Source: Vitellaria paradoxa (lineage: Eukaryota > Streptophyta > Magnoliopsida > Ericales > Sapotaceae). From it: a DNA stretch of 64,000 nucleotides. Below the pieces are notes generated by a model. That model had not been told where the DNA came from, did not search any database, and saw nothing but the letters and a program-made list of their open reading frames with translations. Numbering within the stretch: position 1 is the stretch's first letter; the number at the start of each line of letters is the position of its first letter. The stretch spans positions 18,366,805 to 18,430,804 of the forward strand of contig CM034236.1 in NCBI GenBank assembly GCA_019916065.1, in the 5' to 3' direction. Below are positions 10,501 through 22,059 of the stretch, one piece after another. The position numbers and the translations under genes were made by a program.

Positions 10501-11710
10501 ATTCAGAAAAATCAAAAGGATATAGATTTTACTGTCCTAACCATAGTACAAAAAATTGTTGAAATCGAAAATGCCAGATTCATTGAGAATGGTGAAATTA
10601 GTGGGAGTGGTAAAGTTAGAAATGCAATCATTCAAGAAATCAAGGTACAATTTTCCTTACCTCTGATTCATAACAGTCCTATTGTTCTTAATGATGTTGA
10701 TACAATCAACAATAATGAATAACAAATAAATGATCAGCAACCTGATGATTCTCATAATGAGACTATAACCACTGACCCTATCATAGATGCGCCACAAGAA
10801 ATAGCATTAAGAAGATCTCTTATAAATAGGAGACTTGCTAATTCGGATAACTACGTGGTGTATTTGCAAGAATCTGAGTATATTGTTGGGAATACTGATG
10901 ATCCGGTTATATATTCAGAAGCTATTAATAGTAATGATTCTACTAAATAGATTGATGCCATGAATGATAAAATAAAATCTATGGACTCCAATAAAGTCTG
11001 GAAGTTAGTCGAATTGCCTGAATTACATAAAAAGGTTGGATGTAAATGGGTTTTTAAAACCAAACGCGATTCTAAGGGCAATATCGAATGACATAAAGCT
11101 AGACTCATAGCCAAAGGTTTTTATTAACGTGAAGGCATTGATTAAAATGAGACTTTATCTCCCGTATTAAAAGACTCTTTAAGAATCATTTTAGCACTGG
11201 TAACTCATTTTGATCTAGAGCTGCACCAGATGGATGTAAAGACGGCTTTCTTAAATGGGAGTTTAAAAGAAAGAGTCTATATGATACAACCAGAGAGCTT
11301 CATAAAAGAAGGAAAGGAAAATATGATCTTTTTGTTAAAGAAGTCGATATATAGACTTAAACAGGCTTCCTGAGAATGGTATCTTAAGTTTTATGATACT
11401 ATTACTTCATTTGGGTTTAAGGAAAACACTGTTGATCGGTGTATATACCTGAAAACCAGTGGGAGTAAATTTTTATTTTTAGTACTGTATATTAATGACC
11501 TACTTATAGCCAACAGTGACCTTGGTTTACTATAGGAAACTAAAGATTTTCTTTTAAAAAAGCTTTGAAATGAAAGATATAGGAGAGAAATCTTTTGTGA
11601 TAGGAATAGAAATATTCCGAGATAGATCACATAAATTATTAGGATTATCTCATAAAGCCTATATTAGTAAAGTTTTTGAATGAATAATTTGCATAATCAT
11701 GACTCCACTA
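10500..11710 (+). pseudogene. Copia reverse transcriptase, inactivated
   Basis: A linker region (10495-10940) leads into a classic Copia RT: KVWKLVELPE, GCKWVFKTKRDSKGNIE, then KARLIAKGF, LHQMDVKTAFLNG, KKSIYRLKQAS. The catalytic box at 11488-11499 reads YIND instead of the usual YVDD, so the first catalytic aspartate is Asn. Stops occur within the conserved blocks, and several frameshifts follow after 11520. Confidence 0.9.
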
Positions 11711-11939
11711 TTGTTCTAATTCAAAAGGAGGATAAGTTCAGCTTAAGTTAATATCCCAAAATAAATTGGAACATAACAGTATGAAAGATATTCCTTATAC
11801 TTCTACTCATATGAGTTTAATGTATATGTAGATTTGCATCAGGCTAGATATTAGTATTATTATTGGGATGTTATATATATACCAAAGAAAACTGGGATTT
11901 GATCATTTGAAAAATTGCAAATAAAGTTTTAGGATATTT

Positions 11940-12445
11940 ACAAGGTTTAAATATTACATGATCACATTTAGGAAGGCCAATCACCTTGAGGTGATTGGAT
12001 ATTCAGACTCATATTTTAGAGGATGTGTTGATAGTAGGAATAGCATTTTCATTATGTTAGAAAGGCTATTTCATGGAAGAATGCTAAGAGTTATTGCATC
12101 ATCCGCCATGGAGACTGAGTTTGTTGCTTCTTTTGAGGCTACAAATCATGGATTATGGCTATAAAATTTTATTTCAGGATTAGGAGTTATGGATACTATT
12201 TCTAAGCCCTAAAAATTTACTGTGATAATGTTACAGCAATTTTCTTTTCAAAAATTGATAGGTATAGTAAGGTGGCCAAGCACATTAAGTTAAAATACTT
12301 ATCTGTTAAAGAAGTTCAGAAATAACAAATGTCAATTGAACACATTAGTACGACTGTTAATATAGCAGATCCACTTACGAAAGGGCTATCTCCAAAGACA
12401 TTTATGCAGCATGCTGAAAAGATTGGTCTTGAGAATAGCAAATAA
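11940..12445 (+). pseudogene. Copia RNase H, inactivated
   Basis: A segment at 11958-12164 includes GYSDSYFRGCVDSR and ASSAMETEFVA, the usual Copia RNase H signatures, with the first aspartate and the E of SAMETE. After a frame change, the tail HIKLKYLSVKE and NIADPLTKGL is visible at about 12280-12390. Stops separate the blocks. Confidence 0.88.
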
Positions 12446-12836
12446 ATTAATTAATTTGTGGATTGCTTAGTGCTTGTTTATTTGACATTATGATTTTGAT
12501 ATCTATTAAAGATTTTCTGAATTTATAAATTTCTGTCTTACAATATTTGTTTACATGCATGTGATTTGTTTAATGTGACAGAAATAGTCTTTTATAAAGA
12601 CATTATGGGACCATTAACGATAGCTCACTTTATAGACCTTGTTAAATAAATTGTTGATAACGTAGTACATGGAAGGAATCATGCTCTTGAATTAGTATGG
12701 AACCGTCATGACTCTCATTAATATTTTATTTAATTAAGGTAAGCCATTGAGATGACTTTTCTAATGTTATTGCGCGCCTTATGTTTCCTATATCAAATTA
12801 TGACTGTAGGATTATTATACGGACCAAGTGGGAGAC
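12446..12836 (+). promoter_or_regulatory. Copia 3' untranslated region with polypurine tract
   Basis: No coding sequence is seen. The end, AAGTGGGAGAC at about 12826-12836, is the polypurine tract that primes plus-strand synthesis, immediately before the 3' LTR. Confidence 0.8.
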
Positions 12837-13326
12837 TATTGGAATTGATTAATATTTAATTCTCATAATTAGTGTCCTAATTAAAGTGGTCCATATAAGA
12901 ATCCAAATTTGATAATGAATTATTTAGAAAGTTATTATTGGCAAAAGATTGTGAGTTAATTTCTTAACCATATCTTACTTTGATGGACGATAGAGATTAA
13001 ATGACTAATTAGGAAATTGGGTCCTCTCTCTTCCTATAAATAGTGAATAAATTCCATCAATTCATACACATTAAAATTACAACACATTAGGGTTTATAGG
13101 GTAAGAGGGAGAAACCCTAGTTTCCAAAAGGGTTTTATTTTGTTGAAAGAGAAGATTCAAGAACATAATTTTAAGGTAGCATCCGCATTTAGATTTTCAA
13201 AGCAATGGTTTAAGGTACGCGTTCTTAATTATATTATGTAAGTAAGCAAAATATGTGAATATCATGAAGATAAAGATCCTATATATTTAATTAAATATTA
13301 TGTGTTAATTTAACTATAAACTTACA
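12837..13326 (+). repeat. Copia 3' LTR
   Basis: It is homologous along its full length to 2704-3193. The first dinucleotide is TA instead of TG, and the end is AAACTTACA. The target duplication TACAA follows at 13327-13331. Confidence 0.93.
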
Positions 13327-13331
13327 TACAA

Positions 13332-14746
13332 CACAATCTGTGTGGCGGTGTTCAGATTTTCAACTTGAATTGGATCCAAAATTCTATATGGTATTAAGTT
13401 CTGATCCTTACTGCGTTGACATACTCTTTTTATCAATATTGTAGGGTACGAGAGGATGGAAAACTTGGGGCAGTTCAGAGTTCTTGTGTTTGTGTAATTC
13501 AGTGAGAAAGGTATCTCTTTTTGCTTGAAGTTCTTAACATATATGCACATGTTGATGCAAACTAGTTATTACTTAAAGATGGGCAGCAAGCAGCTGAAAT
13601 TGAAATATATTTTTAACTTTTTCAACAAGGCCATCTTTTCAAATGAGAGAGCTTAACATCAAATTTAATATCAATTCGGTGATAACTAGATCTGAGCTGT
13701 TGTATTAAAATTTAATAATTTAAATATATTCATAGATTTTTTATTTAAAGAATACGTGAATATGATTCAACTATTGAATTTTAATTTAACGATTCAAATC
13801 TAATTGTCACTAGGCTCAAATTTGATGTCAGCCCACAAGTTCCATATGTTCACTTAGAAAGATATGTCTTGCCTACTTGAATATTAAGGGTGTGTTTGGA
13901 GTGAGACTTTAGTGAGGGAAGAAAAAAGTACAAGAGAAATATAAGAAAAAAAGGAAAAAAAATGTAGAATTTCAAATACGCACATGTTTTTATTTGAATA
14001 GATCCAAAAATATAATAAAATAAAAGATATTTACAATTAACTAATTTTTTAATTTACTCATGTTTAATTTCTCAAATCCTATACATTTTTCCTTCCATTT
14101 TTTTACTACAAACTAACCAAACATGCGTGAAAAGTGATTCAAAACCTTAGCATTTTCCTTTTTCCTAAACAATCATCAATGCAAACAAAGCCCAAGATGA
14201 ATTCTCAGAAACTAGCTAATAGTTCAAGTCAAATGATAGCAAATGCATGGCATATTATTAGTAGTTACTGAAATGATCGTCCAAAACATTGTACTGTCAT
14301 TTTTATTTAGACAAATATATATAACATAAAAGAAGAGAAGCATCTCTTTCAAATGGCATTTAAAGATCATGACCTAGTGAAATAAGGAAAGTTATTTTTC
14401 CCAACACCGTTAAGTTAACCTGGGATCAAGTCACAAGAGAATAATACTGCTTGCTCACAAGAGAATAATACTGCTTGTTTGCTTACTAACTCCTCTGAGC
14501 TTTGCTATACAATTATACAACACACACACACACACATATATATATATATCTATATATAAAATATATACGTGGTTTGTGTGCATGACAATAGAACTAATGG
14601 GAAATTTCTAGACTGTTGATCTATGCAGGTCCAACAATACAAGCGCATCTCCTGCCCACATTCATTCACTAGAAAACAATTCCCACTACTCAAGTCCTAC
14701 CTCCGCAGGACCTAGTTAGTACAATAACTAATGAGTGAACCTAACC

Positions 14747-14786
<40 letters not shown>

Positions 14787-15190
14787 CAAGTTTATGAATC
14801 TGACAATTAGGTGAATTCTAGGATTAATTGAAAAGAACTACTAGTTTGAACATCAAGGGGATCCTCAATATGGTAAGACGACAGCTGGACATCCGAATGA
14901 ATGATTTGTTCTGTGTTCAAGTCTTTAGGGGCTCATGTAATGCAGCTATTCTTGATTAACAAATTGCCACTACGTGAAATTAAATAACTTCGTTTTGCTT
15001 AATTGGGTGTGGGTTGTAAAGTTCTTTCATTTTCATAAGCATTTAGTTTTTTTTTTTTTTTTCATAAGCATTTAAATAATTTCCTTTTCTTTAAAATCAA
15101 ACTCTGCTCCGTCTTGATAGTCCTATACCTTTTGTAGTCACAACCAGAGAGGATCCACTCCTTTTTCCACAGATATACAACCTATGAGCC
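13332..15190. other. Intergenic DNA with one MITE and microsatellites
   Basis: No gene was recognised. A MITE-like element at about 13888-14128 begins GGGTGTGTTTGGAGTG and ends near CAAACATGCGTGA. Simple repeats are (CA)n/(TA)n at 14521-14558 and (GA)n at about 14752-14780. A 23-bp direct repeat containing CACAAGAGAATAATACTGCT occurs at about 14431 and 14456. Confidence 0.6.
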
Positions 15191-16480
15191 TACTTACTTG
15201 GACTCTCTTGCTATTTTAATTCCAATCACCAGTGTCTGCTAAGTTGTGCATGGTCGCAGCATTGAACATTGCTAGCCAACACTGGTCCATTAACAGGGAA
15301 AGTCACATGATAAGAATTGAGATAAAGCCAAGCCACCCCCATTTTGCCAGACCAGAATGGAATTAGGATGAGCCTTGCTTTCGATTCTCCTGCATTAGTG
15401 ATAGATGAGGCTTTGCTTTGGGATGACTCTTGATTTGAATTCCCCATTCTGCAAACAAAAAATAAAAAAATAAAAATAAAAATAAAAAATAAAAAAATGT
15501 AAAAATAGAAACATGATTCCTGACCTTTCTATAATCCAAGCACCTCCAATCCAGCATTACTTTGCACTAATGACAATCCCTCACAGAGGTACCTGCTCAG
15601 CAGCAACCATTCCTCTGCCCAAATGATCCACGACTTGAAAATGCAACATATCATCAACCAACCATTCTAACAACCTTTGGAGGGCCCTTATGCATCAATA
15701 GAGAATGCCACACAAAGGTGTTGAGAATGGCTCCCTAGGAAATAACATAGGCCATTGATAGTTTCGTAGTTAAGTCCTTAGTTTCCTAATCAACCTTAGC
15801 ACATGTCAGCAACTCAATACTGAATAGATCAGAGAAGAAAAACAGCTAGCCCACCAGACTTCCTTAGCACCAGCAATATACAACAACAAAGATAAGCCCC
15901 TGCTGAAACAAATAAACAAGCCAGTAATATGAAAAGGAAGGTATGGCCCTGCTTCTCTCTCTTTCTGATGGAGAAAAACAGTAAAATACCCACTCAGCAT
16001 CAAGCATTCTTTCGATTTCAGGAAGGGGGTAAAATAATAAACCAATATGATCAAATGGAGCTCTCTAGTTCAATGCGATAGGCCAAAGATTACACCAGCC
16101 CTGCCCAGCTGATCGATGACAGGAATACCCAACTCAGCAACTGCCACTCTTGTGACATCAGAAGGGATACAACAGTGATCCATTGATAAGATATCACAAA
16201 TGAGTCTCATAAGATAGTCCCCTAGTCAGCCTTGGCACATGTCAGCAACTTATACCTAACAGAAGCAACCTATCAATTAATCTCTGGCTCTCCAGACTTC
16301 ATTATCGCCAAACAGTAACATCAAACTTCAGAAGCAGCCCATGTCAGCAACTCATAATGAACAGAAGTAGTGCCCTGGCATCAGGGCAGAAATGATTATG
16401 ACAAAGTAGGGGCAATTTACTCACTCATTTAAAAAAAAAAATTAGTTATACATATTTTTTAATATTACTCTCACTAAAAT
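15190..16480. repeat. Two diverged copies of an unidentified segment
   Basis: Blocks around 15600-15900 and 16090-16330 share their order of motifs: a CTGCCCA-type start, CATTGATA, a CCTTAG/AGTCAGCCTTGGCACATGTCAGCAACT stretch, then CCAGACTTC and a CAGCAATATACAA or CAAACAGTAACAT block. They look like an old tandem duplication. Open frames here are short and unlike known families. An A-rich simple repeat lies at 15455-15505. Confidence 0.4.
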
Positions 16481-16489
16481 TATCTTTCG

Positions 16490-17822
16490 ATCCTACCACC
16501 CCAATTACTACTAAAAACTAGACTTTTAGTGACTGCCCAAAACTATCACCAAAAGTCGAAAAGCAGTCGCCAATAAATGGGTTGCTAAAGACCTTTCGCA
16601 ACCGTGGTGTGGCGGTCGTTACATTTTATCGATAGTTAAAAAGCAATCAAAAAAAGTGGATTGCTGAAAATTAGGTAGGACTTTTAGCGATTGTCAAAAG
16701 CGGTCACTTAAAGCTAGAAAAATATTTTGAAGCTTACAGTGACTACTTTTATCGGTCACCAAAAGTAAAATGACGGTCACCAATGATCTTTTTAATTTTC
16801 AATCTTTTTTTTATAAAAATCCATGTATAAATACCAGTATATAATCTGCATCAATTTCAGTAATTACATTCATAAAGCTAATTAACAAAATTAATCTAAT
16901 CACACAATTGAGATGCAAAAATAATTTTAATACTATAAAAAGTTTTAAAAAGTAGATATTCCAACAAAAATTACAATAGTTTGAAATATTTATAATATTA
17001 AAACCAAAATGGAAAAATAAGAAAAGAGAAATATTTTCTCATTTGGAAGTAGGGACAATGCATATTAAACCTTAAAACATATAAATCAAACAATTAGTTT
17101 TGAAATTAACATAAAATTAAAAAAAATGAAATCCATAAAATTAAACGTTAAACATGAAAATACTTGGGCATACTAGGGGCACATGGAACTCGGATTGTCG
17201 TGCTGTTCGTTCCTACAAGTCACTAGTGCTTAAGAGACTGCGTATGTTAAGTTTCGTGACCAACAATGCATGTTTGCTCCATTTGAGCTATTAACCAATA
17301 CTTGAGAATTCTAAGTTTCAAGTTTTCAACTTGAAACTACGTACGCGTACTATAGGCACACCAAGACTCAGATTGCTCTACCATTTTGTTTCTACATGTA
17401 TGTCAGTAGTGCCTAAGAGATTGCATGTGTCAAATTTCGTGACAAACGGCGCACATTTGCTCTGTTTGAGGTATTGACTCAAAGTTAAGAATTCAAAATT
17501 TCAAGTTTCCAACTTGAAACTACTTGGGTGTACTTCAGACACACTAGGACTCGGATTGTTGTGTTTTATGTTCCTACATGTTACTAGTGCCTAAAGGACT
17601 ACATGTGTCAAGTTTCGTGACCAACGGTACACATTTGCTTTGTTTAAGGTATTGACTCAAAACATGAGAATTCTAAGTTTCAAGTTGGATTGGGCGTTCT
17701 TCGAGTGCAGCGAGACTTATTGTTGTGTGGTTTGTTCCTGCAAGTCACTTGTGCGTAAGAGATTGTGTGTGCCAAGTTTCATTACCAATGATGCACGTTT
17801 GTGCTGTTTAAGGTATTGACTC
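16490..17822. mobile_element. CACTA element relic
   Basis: The left end shows a decayed TIR (ATTACTACTAAAAACTAG near 16502) followed by many copies of short motifs such as TTTTAGCGATTG, GCGGTCAC and GACGGTCACC, the subterminal repeats of CACTA elements. About 670 bp further in lies a four-copy tandem array. The right side is cut where a Copia LTR begins at 17823. No transposase coding sequence was found. Confidence 0.65.
17176..17822. repeat. Four tandem repeats of about 175 bp
   Basis: Units start at about 17176, 17350, 17531 and 17699. Each carries a CTCGGATTGT-like block, GTTCCTACAAGTCACTAGTG, CTAAGAGATTG, CAAGTTTCGTGACCAACG and a GTATTGACTC end, with AAGTTTCAAGTTTTCAACTT between most units. 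Copies are moderately diverged, and the last ends exactly at the Copia LTR. Confidence 0.85.
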
Positions 17823-18004
17823 TGTAAAATATTAAAGCCAAAATGGAGGAGTGTATTTTCTCCCGTCTCCATGCATTCTATTTATAATTGAAATGACAAT
17901 CAAAAAGGAAATACAACTAAGAATGGCTATCAGTACAAGAAAGGAAAATATTTAATACTCAATCCTAATAATGATATACTCAATCATACGAATATTCTTT
18001 AGCA
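17823..18004 (-). repeat. Short Copia LTR (182 bp)
   Basis: On the plus strand it runs from TGTAAAATATT to ATTCTTTAGCA, so it is TG...CA on both ends. The adjoining GCCCCCTCAAGTTGG is the complement of a polypurine tract, fixing it as the 3' LTR of a minus-strand element. Confidence 0.8.
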
Positions 18005-18039
18005 CGCCCCCTCAAGTTGGAGCATACAAGTCAAAAATG

Positions 18040-19700
18040 CTCAACTTGGAAGATATAGTCTAAAAGGGAGGGTAAGGCAAGTCAATTGAGATAAAGATCT
18101 AACAAAATGAATACCCAATTATTTGCGTAGCAACAAATCACGAATGGAGTGACAATCAACTTCTATATGCTTAGTGTGCTCATAAAACACTAAATTATTG
18201 GTAATGAAAATGGCAACCTGATTATCACAGTTCATAGGCATAAGTAGAGAACGAACCCAAAGCATCTCAGAAGCAGTATGGGTCGTAGCACAATACTCAA
18301 CTTCGGTACTAGAATGAGTAACAACTTGCTATTTTTTACTGCACTAAATAACTAAGTTATCCCCAACAAAAGTACAGTAACCAGACGTCGAACGACGATC
18401 AATTCAACTCCTAGCACAATCCACATCACTATAGCTAGTGATAGTAAGTGAGAAAGATGGGTGATAAAGAAGACCACATGCAGGGGACTGCTTTTAATAC
18501 CCCAAGATACGACAGATAGCTTCAAAGTGAACAGTAAGAGGAGCATGTATAAATTGCTTGATAATCCCTATTGCATAAGTAATATAAGGACAAGTGATTG
18601 TGAGATAGATAAGCTTGCCCACCAAGCGACGATATTAGCTCACATAAAAAAAGAGCTCACCAGAAGTAGTATCCAACCTGGTAGAAGGATTCATAGGGAT
18701 ATCAACTAGACGTGCAACTAAAAGGCCAGTCTCAAGAAGTAAATTTAAGACATACTCGCATTGACTACTAGAGATCCCTTAAGAAGAATGTGCAATCTCA
18801 AGACTTAAAAAAATACTAAAGACCTCTAAGATCCTTAGTATGAAACTAAGTAGCAAGATGGCATTTTAAAGTCATAATACTGGAAGCATCATCACTAGAG
18901 ATAATAATATCATCCACATACACAATCAAAATGATAGTGCCAAAAAGAGTATAATGCATAAAGACAAAATGGTCAACAGGAGAGTGTGAAAAGCCAACAT
19001 CAATAAGAGCAGAGCTAAACCAGTCAAACCAGGCTCAAGGAGAATGTCTCAAACCATAATAAGCACACCACAACTGACATACCAAATGCTCACTACCCAG
19101 AGTACAATAACCTGGAGGCTTGATCCATATAGACTTCTTCTTATAACTCGCCATAAAAGAAGGCATTTTTAATATCAAGCTGATGTAAAGAACAATGATG
19201 ACTTGTTGCCACAGCAGGTAGGATTCAAATTGAATTCAAGCAAGCCACAAGAGAAAAGGTTTCAATGTAATCTACACCATACGTTCAAGTATACCCCTTG
19301 GCAACTAGACAAGCCTTGAGACACTCAACAGAACCATTTGGAAGATACTTAATAGTGTAAACCCAGCAACAACCAATAGTTTTCTTGCCAGGGAGAAGAG
19401 AAGTAAGTTCCCATATCTGATTTTGATAGAGAGCACGCATCACTTCATCTATAGCATGCTTCCATCCCAGAATAGATAAGCTTGCATATAAGAAAATGGA
19501 ACAGACATCGACGCCAAGGCACAAACAAAGGAAAAAAAAGACAATGATAGACAGTGGTCAGGCACAATTAGCAAAAGGATGAAGAGTGCAAGTACATCTA
19601 CCTTTTTGTAATGTAATAAGCAAGTTAGAAGGAGAAGCAGGTGCCTCAAACAGAGAAGAAGAATCAATTGGAGAAGTAAGGATCACCCTCCTATCACAAT
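18040..19700 (-). pseudogene. Copia reverse transcriptase and RNase H, degenerate
   Basis: Read from 19700 to 18040 on the minus strand: the RT start (KHAIDEVMRALYQNQIWEL), GCCWVYTIKY, KGYT at 19285, then an AFFYGEL-like stretch, YVDDIIIS with both catalytic aspartates kept, and in broken frames the RNase H with a SSTEVEYCATTHTASEML-like stretch and a KHIEVDCHSIRD segment near 18140-18180. Multiple stops show it is dead. Confidence 0.8.
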
Positions 19701-19759
19701 CTCGTTGATTCACCCTTGGCAGAGGAGCAATAGAGGGAACAGGAGCAAGGGTAGGATTT

Positions 19760-20236
19760 ACAATTGAGAACTAATTAAAGGATGAACAAATTAAGGGGAT
19801 TAACGAGGAAACTAACATTTACGGCTGAGAATTATCCATATTGCCATTAAGATGTTTGTCAATATAGAATAATTGAGAGAAGTAAACTTTGGTCCTTATT
19901 TAAAAATTCAAAAAATTATCTATAGGATAATATATAAGAAGTTAATATATTTTTCATTTTTTTAGGGGCCATTTGGAGCCTCAAATTTTTCCAAAGAGTT
20001 CTAAAAAATTTCAAAAGTTTTTAAATTCCTCCAATCAAATTTTATCACGTGTTACTTTTATATCATATCAATACTAATTTTTGGTTTTATTTTTAACTTT
20101 TTCGGAACTCCAACAATAACAATTAATGATTAAAATCTGTGTTTAACTTGCCAAGTCAACTATGTCTAATTTTTTGTTTGATCATATCACATCAATTAAT
20201 GATTAAAATCAGTGATTAACTCACAAGTCAACTTTA
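19760..20236. other. Intergenic DNA
   Basis: No gene is seen. GGGGCCATTTGGAGCCTC at about 19973 resembles the start of a MITE, but its partner end was not fixed. Confidence 0.5.
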
Positions 20237-20822
20237 TATAGGGTGCGTTTGGCACGGTAAAAAATAACGAAAAACAGTGAAAAATAGAGTTTGGGAAAAC
20301 TTTTGACGTTTGGTATACATATCTCAAACCGCATTTTCTAGAAGTAAACAATAAAATTCTCGTTCCAATGGATTAGATTTTCATTTGGACAGTTTCAAAA
20401 TATTGTATCAGTAATGAAAAGAATTGGCATCGCAACAGTTTACGGTAATCCATTTGAACAGAAGTTGGCAGTACTAAATCGCCAGAACGGATTGGTGCGA
20501 ATCGTTTGGACAGTATTGAACTATTACTCTTTTTACTTTATCTTCTTCTAAAAAATGACAAAGCGTCCAAACAGTTTATACAATCTATTAGAACAATCTT
20601 GAAAAAAAATTGGTCACAGTAAGCGTCATTCGATAGTTTAAGAGTCCATGGTGAGAAGAGAAGAAAATTTTTTGCTATTTGGTTAACTGAATTCTAGTTA
20701 TCGACTTTTTTTTAGAAGGTATTAAATTTTTTCGAATTTTGAGAAAGTAAAAATGTGTAAAAATATAATAAAAATTTTCAGAGATTTTTAACAAATTTTG
20801 TTACGCAAAACGGGCCCATAAG
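20237..20822. mobile_element. MITE or short DNA transposon, family 1, copy A
   Basis: It begins TATAGGGTGCGTTTGGCAC and ends near ACGCAAAACGGGCCCA. The interior is shared in order with copy B: AGTGAAAAATAGAGTTTGG, a GACGGACTAGATTT-like block, an AACGGATTG/CGTTTGGACAG palindromic block, AGCTTGAGAGT or AGTTTAAGAGTC, and TCGACTTTTTTTTAGAA. It has no coding capacity. Confidence 0.7.
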
Positions 20823-20867
20823 ACATTAAAGGCGAAGTTTATCGAAAAAACATAACATGCCAATTAA

Positions 20868-21374
20868 GGCTGCGTTTGGAGCACCAAAAAGTGAGATAAA
20901 ATGATATAAAATGTGATTTGGAAAAAATTTTTACTTTTGGTGCACACAACTCAAATCACGTTTTTTGGTGATGAATAGTAAGATTTCTTTCTGACGGACT
21001 AGATTTCTGTTTGGGCGGATTCAAAATTTAAGCAGTTATGATTTCTTTACATTACAATCCGTCCAAACGGATTGTAGAAACCGTTTGGACGAAAATTAGC
21101 TGCGCGATTCCGTAGGAACGGTTTCTACAATCTGTTAGAATGATTTTAAAAACGCCACAAAAAATAGTTAAAGTGGGTGTCATTTAGTAGCTTGAGAGTG
21201 TATGGTGAGAATAGTGAAAAAATTTTTGCTATTTGATTAATCGAATTCTACTTATCGACTTTTTTTTAGAAAGATATTGAACGTTTTTTGAATTTTAAGA
21301 AAATAGGAATGTGTAAAATTTTAAAGAAGTTTTTAGATATTTTCATCAACTTTTATTATACCAAACGCCGCCTA
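20868..21374. mobile_element. MITE or short DNA transposon, family 1, copy B
   Basis: It starts GGCTGCGTTTGGAGCACC and ends TACCAAACGCCGCC, giving inverted CGTTTGG ends. It is parallel to copy A throughout, in the same orientation and only about 45 bp away. Confidence 0.75.
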
Positions 21375-22059
21375 ATAGAGTGAAAGTTTGCTGTAACAAT
21401 AGTGCACGGCGCCAATTAATCGAGTAAAGATTCTCTGTAATAATAACGTGAGGGTTTGGATCTGATCATGTTCTTGACATATCAAACTAATATAACTTGT
21501 ACTTTCATTTAAGATTAAAATTGATTGAGTAGGTATTCATCACCATCAAGATTAAGTATCGGTTAAAAATAATACTTGAAATTTTTAAAGAATTAAAAAA
21601 AATTAAAATTAGTGTAAAAATAATACATAATAAAATTAATTTGAAGAAATTAAAAACTTTAGAATTTTTTTAAAAATATTAGAACTGTCAGCGAAGTTAA
21701 AATGTTAATCAATTACACAGCAAGAACATGATACGGATAACTCCATGTTAGAATCACTTGGCTCAAATTGAAGTTGATAAATTGCATCAAAAGAAACTTA
21801 AATAGATTCTAAAAAATAATAAAATATCTTTTTATATTATATATTAAAAGAAAATAACAATGATAATAAGAGAAAAAGAATGAAAGGTAATAAGTGTGTT
21901 TAGAATTGTATAAAATAATATAAAATTGTAAAAATAAATATCTCATAATTTATGTAATGAATGAAGAATTTAAATTTTATTAACTTATAATTTATATTTA
22001 TAAAAATTTATAAGACTTTATTTTTTTTTTAAAACTCCAAACGGAGCTAAGATTTTATT

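Larger units (their letters stand above)
2704..13326 (+). mobile_element. Ty1/Copia LTR retrotransposon, complete but inactive, carrying a nested viral insertion
   Basis: Two direct LTRs of 490 bp (2704-3193 and 12837-13326) bound the element, and a perfect 5-bp duplication TACAA flanks it (2699-2703 and 13327-13331). A primer binding site and a polypurine tract sit at the expected places. Internal order is gag, protease/integrase remnants, reverse transcriptase, RNase H, which defines Copia. The internal region is about 9.6 kb instead of the usual 4 to 5 kb because a caulimovirid segment of about 4.4 kb lies in the leader and part of the leader is duplicated. Coding frames contain many stops and frameshifts, so it is not autonomous. 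Confidence 0.93.
17823..19760 (-). mobile_element. Truncated Copia retrotransposon, minus strand
   Basis: On the minus strand, a reverse transcriptase and RNase H lead to a polypurine tract (about 18005-18020) and a short 3' LTR (17823-18004). The 5' LTR, gag and integrase are missing. RT blocks include NQIWELTSLLPGKKTIG and SVECLKACLVAKGYT (19285-19430), a LHQLDIKNAFF-like piece, and an intact YVDDIIIS box near 18903-18926. Stops and frameshifts are frequent. The right boundary is uncertain because coding similarity fades near 19760. Confidence 0.8.

Noticed and set aside
17176..17822. Possible CRISPR or satellite array
   Set aside because: Units of about 175 bp with no spacers, in a plant context and next to CACTA subterminal motifs. 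It is a transposon-internal tandem repeat.
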